Of a stretch of 64,000 bases of DNA, positions 11,333 to 23,669 are shown piece by piece. The DNA comes from Earliella scabrosa (lineage: Eukaryota; Basidiomycota; Agaricomycetes; Polyporales; Polyporaceae). A program made the position numbers and the translations under genes. The notes under the pieces are model-generated. The model ran no database searches. It was not told where the DNA came from and worked only from the letters and a program-made list of their open reading frames with translations. The first letter of the stretch is position 1. Each line of letters starts with the position of its first letter. Location: contig JABYQQ010000001.1 of assembly GCA_022605405.1 (NCBI GenBank), forward strand, positions 5,361,014 to 5,425,013, in the 5' to 3' direction.

Positions 11333-14300
11333 CTAACGAGCAGATAGTTGTTGAAGTAGCGTCTCCAGCGACGCCAGCCGTGCAATCAAATCCGCCGACT
11401 GCGCATCAAGCTTCTTCTCCACGCGACTCAGACGCTCCTCTATCGACGATGCAGAATCTCCAGATTGGTGAGGTTCTCCCGAATGAGACTCAGCAGGAGC
11501 CGAGATGAGTGTGTGCGACCAATCGTGTCCTGGGTATACGCTGGGCGCCCGCTGTAGAAGCCATGGCTTCGTGCGTTCTATGTGCTGGTTGCAGCTGTAG
11601 CACACCGCGACAACTTCGCGACCTGCAGGATCCAAAGGTTAGAAACATTGCGAAGACGACCGGGATGACATACTTGAATTGTGGCACGTAACGCAAGTCC
11701 AGAAGGGACGCTCTTTGACCTCCGTCTTGCATTCGATACAACGGACTGCGATGTCGTCCGAGTCGCCGGGTGTATCAGTACGTTCCGCAGCCATGCGTAT
11801 TTTGTATTCCATCTGAGACAAGGCATACTGCGCGGCAAATATGATCGCATGTCGGTAGACCCTGAACTTGACAGAGCGGAACTGGATGACGCTGTGATCC
11901 TGCGAATGAACCTTCCCTCGGGCAGCGACTTGCTTGTTGTCGGTGAAACAAGCAAAGCAGAGGTCGATGCTGTGGTCGACCTCACGACTCGAGCAAGGGA
12001 CGCAGAGGAAACGAGACGAAATGAGGGGATACGTCCCGCAGCCATCGCAGGAGACACGCCTACACCTCGAATCAGCAAGCGTACAACATACCCGATGTTC
12101 GACACTCACTCGTGAACAATGTCTCGTCGATCCTTGAACATCGAGATGCAACGCCAGAGATGGAGATCGTCCGGATGGATCTGCCGCGTGAGCTGCGCCC
12201 ACTCCTGAGCGTCGACGCTCTCGTGGTCGTCCGATTCCCGCAGCTTGAGCAGCTCGATGTATCGTTGACGCTGGTTCCGGCGTGCAGCGAGCGCGGTCCA
12301 CGTCAGACGACGGCTTTGCACCGCCCGGAGGGTCGCATCCAGGGCCAGCTTCCAAAGCGCCTTCACTCTATTCGCTGCAAACTCGTCGTCGGAGGGACAG
12401 GACAGGAGGTACTCGACTGCGCGTCGTTTGAGGAAGAACGTTCCGTGGGTGTAGTCGGAAGTCAGCGCTGTCGCCACCGATCCCACGTCTGAGGCGTTGT
12501 CACCCTCGTCGTCTCCTGTGTCTTCGCCGGCCCCTACAGAGGTGTCTTGGCCTGGGCTTTCTGCCCTCTGAACTTCGATCGTGGGAGTCTGAGGAACCTC
12601 GTTTTCTCCAACACTATCGGGCTCACAGTCGTCCGGTTCTAAGGTGGCTTCGTTATCCTCAGCCCTGGTGCAAAGACATCAATGTCCGACGAGGTAGAAT
12701 AGATTGATTCCGACCTACTTCGCCTCGCTTCCGAGCGGATCGTCGCTCGTTTCTGGAGCGTCATCCTCGTCACCTGGGGTGTATTGCCAGTTGGAATCGG
12801 GTGGGCCCCACTCGCCAGTGATCTCGTCAGTGTCCGCAGAGACGACACCTTCGTAGCGCCACACGGTCTTCTCCGAGCTGCCGTACTGCAGTAGCTGGTA
12901 CTCTTTCAAGAATGTGATGCGGCTCCCGTCCAGTGTTCCGTGGACAGTGAATGGTCCAAAAGCGTCAACTCCCGAACCATCAATGGCGCCGCCCTCCCTA
13001 TGAGATGTGATGGTGAAGCCAACCAGTCCGTCGCCGTCCTGATCGCTGTAAGCGTATGAGCCGCTCCAATGTCCTACCAGCGACTGCGCCACGGACGAAG
13101 TGTTTACGTCTAGCTCGTCGGATGCGGGAGCGGCTATCGAGTCGAAATCCTCCGTCTGTGGGCCGTACCAGAGGGGTAGCTCCCCAGACTCGGAGTTCAG
13201 GTCCCTGCTTGACTCTAGAGATAGGGAAGATATGGCGGTCTGGACCTGTTGAGCGTCGACGTGGGGTGATCTTGCCCACGTGTCGTTAAATTCGGCTTCT
13301 TCCAACACGTACGAATACTAGATGGCCTAGTCAGCGTGCCGTGGACGATAAATGAGACCCTAGGACGCACTATACCGTAGAAGAACTTCCCTAGCTGCTC
13401 CTTCTCTTGAAGATTCTGTAGTTTGAATACAGCTTGAGAACCGACAGTAATTCATCAGCGTCAGCAATTGCGCGTGTCACGACAGATCTCACCTTGCAGC
13501 GTGTGCACACGATCCCAGATAGCCTCGATCAAGGTAGATAGGGACTGCCGAATGACCCCGAGTTCCAATATATGGAGTGTCGTGGAATGCCCAATGCGTA
13601 TGATGGACAGAGCCCTGCGCAGCAAGAGGAATATAAGTGGCAAGATATACTGTAGGTGCGATATGAGTCACAAGACGGTCCAACAACAATCTTCGACGCG
13701 CTCACCCTCTCTGGCCTTCCGTCGCCCGCAACGATGATCAGTGTATTCGCCGCGTCGATGCAGTACTTCACAGCGCGTAGACCGCGCTCCATCTTCGCCT
13801 CCGTATCGAGGACGTGGTCCTTAAACTTCAGAAAGATAGCGTCGTCTTCCCAGTCCATGTCGTCCCACTGTTCGACGTCCCGCAGCCCCCCGAGAAGGTC
13901 TTCGACAACGCAGACCTCCCACGAGTGAACAAAGTCGGCTGCAATCTTGCGGTTCGCGGGAAGTACGGCGGGAATTGCAGACCCTATTTCCGTGAAGAGG
14001 TTCCGGATGCGGCGGAAGTACCATTGGGCGGTCATCTCAAAGCCTGAAAGGAAACCGTAGTAGTTAGTGTTAGTCGGGCAGCTAGTAGCTAGTATCGGTG
14101 GTTATCAGGGAGAGCTCACCAATTGTCCAGTACGCGATCCAGTGAGGTAGGCTGAAATGACTGTGAGCGCCACGCATGTGCCAAACACTGGGGGCATGAC
14201 CCGATGTAACTATCGGTTACACTCTGATCACATCGCGTTTAAGGTCCAAATGTGGAAGCAATGTATCCAGGCGTCGCATATTGGAGACATTCAAAATGTC

Positions 14301-16352
14301 TCAGGTTTCCGGGTTACATTCTGGATACATTTTGAATGCCGCATGTATCCAGCATGTATCCATGATGTGACGCCGCGACACATGGGAGACACATTTGGAC
14401 CTTAATCACGATGTGACCAAGATGTAACAATGGGTTACATGGCCCGATGCCCCCAGTGAAATGTGCGAAGATCACTTACCTCCACGTCTGAGGTCGCGCA
14501 GCGGTGAACGCATTCACCTCGGCAACCGTGACGAAAGAAGACACATCATCGTCCAGCGCCTCGATCAGCGGCTGGACTCGCAGCACCGTGATGTACTGCA
14601 GAGCCCACTCGTCCTCGCGCGGAGCGTGCGGGTCTGCTCGTCGAGCGATGTCCGCAATCTCTTCCATGGCTTGAGTCACGTTCGCGGGGTCGCTCGCGTC
14701 TTGCTCCTTGGTAATGTCGCGGATGACCGCTAGGGCGGCGTGGCTGCCTTCGGCGAAGTGGTCACGAAGGGCCATGACAAGGTGCTTCGCCTTTACGCTG
14801 CCCTTCCAGCCCTAGAGCGAATCATCAGTTCAGATGTTCATTCATAGAGACGCTGACCTCGTGTAGGCACTGACCATCTCTTTCCACACGTGGTACATAT
14901 CCTGTCGTCTTTTGCATCAGAGATCACTTGTAGCTCGATGAATGCAAAATGACTACTCACCCGGTCTACGATGCGCTCGTGTGGGCCAGAGAGCACCGCG
15001 TCGATGACTCGGTCAGACTCGTGCTTGATAGTGACCTTGACCTCGTCCACCTGGAGCCGCATCGCGTCGAACTTCTGGTCGAAGAACTTGTTCTCCGCCA
15101 GCACCTGGTCCACGTCCTTGCTGATCTCCTTCTTCAGCTCCGACACCGTCTGCACCGCGTCTCCCTGGCCCCCGGGATGTTTCTTAGACGCTTTGTCCTC
15201 CTTCGCGCTCGCTCCCCCAGTTCTGGTGTTCTGCTTCGCAAGCACCTGCTGCAGGAGCTGGTCGTCCTTGAGCACAGCCTCGGCGCCCCCGGGCTGCGCA
15301 GCCACGAGCGAGGACAGGTCGCGCTCTTCGGGAGACCGGAAGCGCTCGAAGACCACCTCCATGAGCTTCGAGACGTTCGCGTTGAGCTGGGTGAACTCGA
15401 CGCTCATGGTCGAGAGGGTGAGGTTGGCAGAGGTAATGCCGACGCTGGCGTGGATCTGGAGGTCGAACTGGATCCCGGTCTTGTGGTCCGCGAACTTCTG
15501 TGCGACCTCGGTGAACTTCCCTTGCCATTTCGTGCTCGTGAAAAACTTGACTGCGGCCCAGGCGGCGCGGAAGAGATGGGACGCCGGTAAGCGACCCTGA
15601 CGGCGTATGTAGCGCGGAGGTAGGGGAGGAGAAGACGTACCGGCGGTGGACCGCTTTTGGTAGCTGTCGCAGACTTTGGCGCAGCGTTTGATGGTGTCGA
15701 TGATTGCGCCCATGCGCTGGCGGAGACGATCTTCGATCGAGAGTCCGCCGGGACCTGGTGCCTTTGGATCGGCGACTTGCTTGAGCCTGTCGTGCGAGTA
15801 CCGAAGTTTACTGTCAGTCTCTGGGGAGAGCAAGGCGAGACGCACATGGTAAGGGTCTGCATCGTATCGCACATGGTCACATTGAGCGCGAGGACTTTGT
15901 CGTCGTTGTTGCGCCTCGCGAGCTCGAGTGTGAGCCCAGCTTTGAAGAGAGACACCGCAACTGCGTACGATCTGGTCAGGGTCGTGTGCACTGAGCGAGC
16001 AGTGCGAGAGGGCTACGTTACCTTGTATGAACGGGTGGGCTTTCCCCACCTCGTCTAGGACTTTCATTAGCACCTTACTGTGCTGGGTGAAGGCGCTGAC
16101 TTGGTCTTTGACGAACGAGAACGCCTCCTGCGCGATGTCGCCCTGGGCAATGGATACCATGCGGCTGTGTGCCACGTTAGATACAGCATCACCTACATTG
16201 CGGGATGAATGTGGCTCTATCAGGACAGACGGGAAGACGTTCGTACCGAGCGCATTGAGTCTCTTCTCGGCTGTTGAGGCCTGGTAGGCCTGGGTAGCCT
16301 TGATAGCAGCGTCGGCCTCTTGAAGCGCCTTCTCGGAAAACTCTGTGGACAT
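11333..16352 (-). CDS. multidomain protein: Goodbye-like N-terminus, EF-hand, beta-sandwich/barrel, ZZ zinc finger, coiled coil
   Basis: I read one long minus-strand gene with many short introns, starting MSTEFSEKALQEADAAIKAT at 16352. The N-terminal helical part (FSFVKDQVSAFTQHSKVLMK...VGKAHPFIQ, about 16030-16130) resembles the fungal STAND N-terminal Goodbye domain. A long helical segment ends in VLSGPHERIVDR. An EF-hand-like loop follows (DDDVSSFVTVAE, D-D-S-F-T-E at 1,3,5,7,9,12, about 14535-14570). Next come hydrophobic helices, then a beta-rich module (SLVGHWSGSYAYSDQDGDG, about 12790-13090), then a ZZ-type zinc finger (CDGCGTYP...CVPC...DLCFACF, about 11960-12060). A terminal coiled coil (SIEERLSRVEKKLDAQ) ends the protein. 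No NTPase domain is seen, so a STAND receptor role is not supported. Whether this is one gene or two is not certain; the domain order argues for one. Confidence 0.72.
14186..14458. mobile_element. 273-bp palindromic MITE-like element inside an intron
   Basis: The element begins CACTGGGGGCAT and ends ATGCCCCCAGTG, and the two halves are imperfect inverted copies over their whole length (for example GGTCCAAATGTG at about 14240 and its complement near 14390, and CATTCAAAATGT inside). It encodes nothing. Such short foldback structures are typical of miniature inverted-repeat transposable elements moved by a transposase elsewhere. It fills most of one intron (about 14150-14479) of the minus-strand Goodbye/ZZ gene, which is otherwise made of introns near 50 bp. 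The flanks are AAA on both sides, which would fit a 3-bp target duplication, but this is weak evidence. Confidence 0.85.
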
Positions 16353-19151
16353 CAGTACTTCCGAATTCCCCAGAGAATGAATGATATGAGATCGGCCGGA
16401 GAGAAAACGATGGTTCGAGGGGCAAGAGTGCGACGTTCTCTTATACATATCGTCCTGCGCAGCTGCGTAGGTTCTCTCCGAAACCCCGGAGGGAATGTTT
16501 TGCAAATTTGCCGTGTCCAAGGCGAGGTCGCTCTCGGGCATGCTCAGCCTGCTGCTGAATATGTATTGGACTACCTCGTGTCTGCATCGAGAGCGCTAGT
16601 TGTGGTCTGATGGTGGTGCTCTGAGCGTGCTGGCTCGTCGATCTGTCTAACTGGACACTGTCGCCGTCACGGCGACTCGCAACCCGAAGACTCAAGTTTC
16701 AGGATGCGAGGAAGCTACGTAAGGATCGTTCGACACAAGGGAAAAGAGTGAGGTAGCGCAGCGTTTGCAATCAACGAAGAGACTCACAGACGATGAAACT
16801 CCAAGCGCAACATGGAGGAAGCGTTGAGTCACACGTGAAGATCAACTCCATACTATGGCCGGAGGTGTCTTGAAGGTTGCCGAGATAGTAAGGGTTCGCG
16901 ATCGAGCAGTAACGATGATCGATGAGTTGTAGTTAAGTAATCGTTGTCCAGCTAAGTACGTCTCAACCATGCTAACGTAGCAGAATATCGTCGTCAAGTC
17001 GAGTGGACTTTGGCGACGATCATGATGGTGCTGGGACCTCAGGCCTCAGGCCTCAGGGCGCGCGCGACTCATCATCGCGATTCGCGAAGATGACAGACAG
17101 TCACGGTCACGTGGCCTGACGCGTCGAAGTGTCACGCGTTTCTGGTGTCACACTCAAGGTTTTGAGTTCTTGCGGGACGGGTGTCCAAGGACTCCACTCG
17201 TCCTCGTCGCTCTTTCCCTCACTCCTCCACCATCCGCTTCTGCTCGAGCAGCGATCACTCTGCTTGACTACTGGCATTGTCTTTACACGCAAGCTCATGT
17301 GAAGCCGGCCAAACACGCCCGGAGTGTGCTGGACTCGACGCGGAGATCGACGGCTACCCACGCCCGATGTTAACCTCCCGTCTGCACATAGAGCTCACGT
17401 TGTACGCATGCTCCGGGTGGGTCTTCATTTGGTGAGTGATTCGTTAATGGCTGGATGCGTCTTCATGAAAAGTTTAAGTAGTGATCATTCCCAAAACCTC
17501 TTCATACATCAGCACGGTCTGCCGTGCACTCCCCGAGCGTCCCGACGATCTGCGAGGTAGTGCATATCGGATCTGGCTCAGGTACGCCTCCTCTCTGTAT
17601 CTATGCGGGTGCTTCTCGTCAACTGTTGTCGCGAGGTTCGGGAGAATACCGGTACCCTCGCCGATCCCCCGCCATGTATGCGGTCGAACGTCACGGCCAA
17701 GCCAAGCGTCCCTCGTATAAGACGCATACACAAGCCCTCGACCCTGATAGCACGTTAGCGGGGGCGGAAACGCAGCACGTTGGCCTGACTGTGGGACCCA
17801 CTCATCCTGCGGTTTATGACTATGTCGTCATACCGTGGACTGGTAAGCGCCTCGTGTACTTGTCTCATTGCTCCTGAACGTTCATAAGCTTCCTAGGAGA
17901 ACCACCTCTCCATGGATCCACTAGGGATCCAACTTCCCGTGTTCTGCTGTTCCACCCATGACCTAGACTACGACTCCGTTCCACGGACTGTGGGCAAGGG
18001 TTCATCCAGATTCAAGTCGTCGCTCTGCTCCAGAAGCGCAGCCGCCGGCTCGTCACTCAAGTCTGGTGACTATGCGGAGCTTGAACGTATCTGGTGTGCG
18101 CACACCGTAGATACGACATACGCAAGGCGAGTCTCCTCGCTGTCGTCTCGCTGCTCACAAGCTGCACTCGGTGAGTCCCTTCCCCGGAGGACGCAGTCCT
18201 GTGATCGCCGTAAAGCGTGTTCGCACCGTCGAGCCCTGCGGAGAACGGGCGACCACCGGAACTTGGGAGCGAAGAAGAGAGGGTGAACGGTACTCAGGTG
18301 CGTCGTCCAGTTGCCTCGAGGAGGACGATGTGAAGCTCGTGAGCTGCGGGGTCTCTAATGGATGAGAAGTCAAGGTGCCTGGACCGCTTCGCCGCCTCGT
18401 GTGTGGCGCCTGGATATCACGTCGCCAACGTCCGTATGCGCGCGGCTTTGTCGCGAGGTGCACCTCGATGTGTGCGTTGTGCGTCATGGTATAACATCAT
18501 AGGTCGAGTGCGATCGCGAAGGATCCACTGACGGCTCCGCAGAAATGTCTGGAACATGGAGAGTAAGCTGATGTCGCGATACAGCTAGACACGGGGCGTC
18601 AGGTGCGATGGCCGAGAGATGCCACGGGTGGACGTCGCCGTCTGAACTCTGTCGAGTTCTGGTAGAGACCGGAGCGGAGACCGAGGACGCTCTCATGCCA
18701 CCTCCTTCGGGGTGATCAGTGTGGGCTATCCGGATAGGATGGGGCTTCATGTGGATGTGTAGACGCGGGTGCGAAGGAGGTCATATGTCGCAGGCGGAGA
18801 CGAGAACGTTAATCTGGGATCTGGAGGCACGCCGGACGACTGGACGACGGGACATCGCAGCGGGAGACGCCCATTAGACGCCCATATTGGGGGCGCTCGG
18901 AGGCAGTTCAGGGCAGGAGACGCATCCGGATTTGGGAGGGGATCGTGGGGATGGGACAGCCTGGGACAGCGCGGCAGTCGGAGGGAAAGTTTGTCTCGGC
19001 TGGTCGAAGGAGGGCTGCTGCTGCCCTCGCTCTCGGACTCCGGCCGCCAACTCACGCTCGCTGCTCCCAACGCACGCCTCGTGTGCAGCAGCAGCTACTT
19101 ACTCGCCTCTCTCCTCCCCGGATCTCCATCTGATCCTCCCTAGCGACACCC
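16353..19151. other. intergenic, divergent promoters; no supported gene
   Basis: The region separates a minus-strand gene and a plus-strand gene, so it holds both promoters. Open frames exist (for example 17524-17877 and 18769-19143, plus) but show no domain or splice pattern I trust. An in-frame ATG at 16541 would lengthen the left gene by 63 residues. CAGGCCTCAGGCCTCAGG near 17040 is a short direct repeat. Confidence 0.45.
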
Positions 19152-22100
19152 ATGGCCCCTCCGCCTCCGCCCCCGCCGCCCCCGCTTTGTCTTCCTTTCT
19201 TTGGCGGCAGCAAGTCTCGCCGCAGGCTCACCTACTCTGAGCGCTCCGCGACAGAGGACTACAGCTCGCGTCGCTCCAGCATCGATCGTCTGGGCACCGA
19301 TTCCTACTCCCCCACCGCCACCCTCACCTCTCGCGCAGAGAAGCTCACCTTCTCGTCCGAGACAGAGTCCTTCGCCGTCCCCGAATACTCTGAGTATGCC
19401 CGCGAGGTCACTCCAGGCCATACCCTCAAGCGACACAACACCGTCACCGGTACGTCCTCCAAAGAGATCCCAAAGTCGGGCACCAAGAAGTGGGGGTATG
19501 GCTGGGGACTAGGCAAGAGAGGTGGGAAGGAAAAGGAGGGCGGCATGAACGAGAAGGAGATGTTCGACACTCACAACTCCACCCCACCTCCCGTCTACAA
19601 CTCCCCTGGCTCTGAGCACCGTTCTCGTGCGACATCCCACTCCAAGCACTCCCGATCGTCCCACTCGACGGGCGAGTACGACCGCTCTCTCCACCGTGTC
19701 AACTCTGTCACTACCAACGGCGGCTCCATTCGCTACGTCCCACCTCCCTCCGCTCATAAGCGATCGGACACGTACAAGTCCAACGCAACAAAGAGTAGCA
19801 GCAGGAGCGCCGCCGCGCGTCCCATGCTATATCCCTCCGAATCCTCGAGCACACTCGTCGGCTCTGCCCTCGACCGCAAGATCCGCGACGAGGACCCGAC
19901 GATTGAGAAGCAGGACACGACGAGCAGGCTCGAAGCCCTCCGCGATCTCATGCGCAATCACGGCTTGGATTACTAGTGAGTGGCTCACACGCCCTATGCT
20001 TCCCCGCCCGTCCTCATTCGCACCCAGCGTCATTCCGAGCGAGGATGCTCATGGATCCGAGTACATCGCTCCCCACGACAAGCGTCGCGAGTGGGTATCT
20101 GGGTACGTCCTGATCGTGAAACCTGCGATGTCCGCGGCGTGCTCACTGACAGCTGTGCAGATTCACCGGCTCTGCCGGACAAGCGATTGTGTCGAAGAAC
20201 TCGGCCTATCTCATCACCGACTCCCGCTACTGGCTGCAGGCTCGCGAGCAGCTCGATCAGAACTGGGTCCTCGTCGAGGCTGGCGCGCCGGGCAACGTCA
20301 AGGACTGGACGGAGTGGATCCTGCAGCGCGCAAACGACTCCAAGATCGGGATTGATGCGCGGCTGATCTCGTATGAGAAGGCTACGGCGCTGAACAACGA
20401 ACTCAAGCCGAAGAACTCTAAGCTGCAGTACCCGCCGCAGAACCTCGTGGATCTCGTGTGGAGGGAGAAGCCGGCAAGGAGCAAGGAGCCGATATATGTC
20501 CAGCCGCAGGAGTTCACCGGCACGAGTGCAGGTGAGAAGTTGAGGAGGTTGCGGGAATGGGTCAAGAGGCAGCGGCCGAGCGTGCCGTCTTACTCCAAGG
20601 CGGAGCCGAAGCCGTCGCAGATGCAGGTCGCGACGCTGATCTCGAACCTTTCCTCCATTGGTGAGTCGGATATACCGTTCTTTCTTTCTCCATACTGAAT
20701 GTGTGGGCAATAGCTTGGCTCCTCAACCTCCGCGGTGACGATATTCCTTTCAACCCTGTCTTCCACTCGTACCTCTTCGTCGGTCTGGAGAGCGCGACGC
20801 TCTTCATAGAGTCGGCGAAGGTCACGCCAGACGTCGAGGGCTATCTCCAGTCCATCGGCGTCGCAATCCGGGACTACAATGACATTTGGACGTTCCTCCG
20901 ACGGAAGGAGTGGGGCGAGGGTAATGTAAGTCACATCACGACGTTCTGTACCGCCTCATTATCTGAAACGTCCCCTTCTTCGCCTTCCAGGTGATCATCT
21001 CACCGCAGACGTCGTATGCGATCTGCCTCATGATGACCAGCTTCCGCTACACGATCCTCCCCCCTTACGTCGAGGAGATGAAGGCGGTGAAGAACGAGCA
21101 GGAGATTCAGGGCCTGAGGAACGCGTACCTCCGCGACGGCGTTGCGTACGTCCGCTGGCTCGCCTGGCTGGAGCAGAAGCTCCAGCAGGGCTACGACATC
21201 ACCGAGTACGAGGCTGCGTGGCGTCTGACGGAGTACCGCCGCAAGCAGAAACACTATCGGGGTCTTGCGTATGAGAACATCTCGGCGAGCGGGCCCAATG
21301 CCGGTGAGTTCGTCTCGCGTATTCGAACCCTCGAAGCCACGCGAGGGCGTGTTCTGACCGGCTTGTTTTGCTGGCAGCACTGCCGCACTATGTGCCGCAC
21401 AAAGCGACGGCGAGGATGATCGATCGCGAAACTCCGTACCTCAAGTAAGTAACAATCTATTGTTCTTCTTCGTCGCTCCCCCTGATGCCTGATTGCTAAT
21501 CCTTCGCGGCCCCGTCTCTAGCGACTCGGGAGGACAGTATCGCGACGGCACGTGTGACACGACGCGGACGGTGCACTTTGGGCGGCCGACGCCGGAGCAG
21601 TGCGAGGCATTCACGCGCGTCCTGCAGGGACATGTACGTATTGGTTGCTATCCGCCTGCAGCTGTGTGCTGATAAGAGACACGCGTTGTTTGTAGATTGC
21701 TATTGACTCCGCTATCTTCCCCGAAGGCACGTCTGGCGCGAAGTTGGATGTGTTGGCTCGCAAGGCGCTGTGGCAGGATGGTCTGAACTACATGGTGCGT
21801 TAACGGCATTTTACTTGCGAGATGGACGTGGAACTGACCCGACGACGCGGTGATTGCAGCACGGCACCGGGCACGGCTTCGGGTCGTTCTTGAACGTGCA
21901 TGAGGGCCCGCAGTCGTTCTCCTCTGACACGGTACTTGTGCCCGGACATGTGCTCACGAACGAGCCTGGCTTCTGTGCGTGTTTTTTGACCCGTCATGGG
22001 CAGACTGGGCGCTGACCGTGTGTGCGTCTCGACAGACAACGCCGGGAAGTGGGGCATGCGCCTCGAGTCCGCGCTCGTCGTCAGACGAGTTCAGGCGAGT

Positions 22101-22487
22101 GTCCCGCGTGCTTCTGGTCCGTGCATCGAAGCTGACTACCGCTTGCCGACGCAGACGAAGGGACAGTTCAACGGCGATGTCTGGCTCGGCTTCGAGCGCC
22201 TCACATGTGTGCCCATCCAGACGAAGATGGTCAGGGAGGTCATGTTGTCCAAGGAGGAGCGGCAGTGGCTCAAGGTGCGTTACTTTTCTCCTTCACTCGC
22301 GTCTGTAACGGTCGCTGACACTTCGAGGGTATGCGCGCGATAGGACCACAACCGGAGGTGTCTAGAGCGGCTCGAGCCGTACTTGAAAGACGACAAGCGT
22401 GCGCTCAAGTACCTGCGGCGCGAGGCCGAGCGCGGCATTGGGATCGCCGGGGCGGGCCCTGGTGGCCTGACCATCGACTGGGACTGA
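19152..22487 (+). CDS. Xaa-Pro aminopeptidase P, M24B family, with long disordered N-terminal extension
   Basis: Aminopeptidase P removes the first residue from peptides with proline in second place, using two metal ions. Two creatinase-like N-terminal domains start at [19 protein letters not shown] and continue through [12 protein letters not shown] and [10 protein letters not shown]. The pita-bread catalytic domain follows. Metal ligands are in [20 protein letters not shown] (two Asp), [17 protein letters not shown] (His), NEPGFY (Glu) and WGMRLES (Glu). About ten short introns are present and all main joins keep frame; for instance DY|YVIPSEDA uses GTGAGT near 19977. The first exon, continuous with the enzyme, begins with nine prolines after MAP and adds some 255 Ser/Arg/Lys-rich residues that the family does not normally have. 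These are probably disordered and could serve localisation or regulation. Confidence 0.9.
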
Positions 22488-23669
22488 AGGGTCTTTGAGC
22501 CGTATCCGTATATACGATGCCGCTCGGACTCACTCTGGCGTCCTGGTGTTCGCGGTTGCCATGTGTTCTCCGACTCTGACTCCTTCCCGATCCAAGGTTC
22601 AAGGACGCTGAAGTGTGGTATACATCGACTCGTTCTCCATCCTCCATCGTTCATGTACCCTTTTCCCCGCTCCCGTCGCTCCGTCACCCCCAAATCCTGA
22701 AGCCATCGCACGCCTCCGACTACAGCTGCGACCATCTTCGACCCCCACTCCCATCTCAATGTTCCGTCTCGTCCGCTCTATCGATTACGTCCCCAGCTTT
22801 GCTATGCGCTCATGTCTGTACGACATTGTACGACTTACGACTCCTCTCCTCTCCTCTCTTCTTTCATCTATCCGTATCTTAACGCCAAACATGGGGTGCC
22901 GTCAGGGCAACCTCGATAAATCCCAGCTCTTGTCCTCTCTGTCTCTTCCCTCGCTCCTCGTTCTCCTTTTGACCCCATTTCTACACCGTACACCTGTCTG
23001 CCCCTTCCTCCTCGCTTGACCGACCGACTCTTCAACCGATGGAGCCATCCCCGACCCCTCGAGTCTCTGGATACTCGTATCCGCGCGTCCTCGTCTCGCG
23101 ACGGGACTCGACCTCCCCGCTCGACTCTTGTGTTTCCGTTACTTATTCCGCACGCGGCCGAGGGCCGAGGCGCAGTCCGCTTCTGTATATATGTTTGTGG
23201 AATTCTCCCTCTCTCCCCCTTCTGTTCCCTGCTGCGAACTCGATTCCCGACTTCCCCGTTCCTCGTTACGTAGGTAGATAGATGTCGTGATGGTGAGCGT
23301 TGGCCGATGTTGTATGTACGGGCGGAATGTTATCTAGGCGTTCTCGATGGGTCGGTGTGCGTTGTTGCGCGGTTGACATCATTCGCGCGACGTCGGACTC
23401 CGCGGAAGCCTCGCAGACGAGCGAGGTCAGACGAACCTTTGAGTCAGGTTTGCGATTAACGCACGCTGGAGATGCTGCGCAGTCTCGCGATGGCATTTGG
23501 CATTCGCGTTGCGACGTTGCTCGAGATAAAAATTAACATCGTGATTAGAGACAAGGGGTTTGTAGTGTACTTCACTATGTCGTGCACGCGCCGCGCCGAC
23601 GAGTATGAGCGCTGAGTGGTGAGCGGAATAGGGGCATGTACTGTCGAAACCAACGGATGAGCATGACCG
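22488..23669. other. 3' flanks of convergent genes
   Basis: A pyrimidine-rich stretch follows the aminopeptidase stop (about 22620-23270), with frames that are low-complexity Ser/Pro/Leu. No gene is supported. The right end is the 3' flank of AIM41. Confidence 0.5.

Noticed and set aside
14949..15600. Two long plus-strand frames of about 210 codons
   Set aside because: They lie antisense to the well supported helical region of the Goodbye/ZZ gene and are shadows of its codon bias.
20030..20710. A 226-codon minus-strand frame
   Set aside because: It is antisense to aminopeptidase P exons with intact family motifs.
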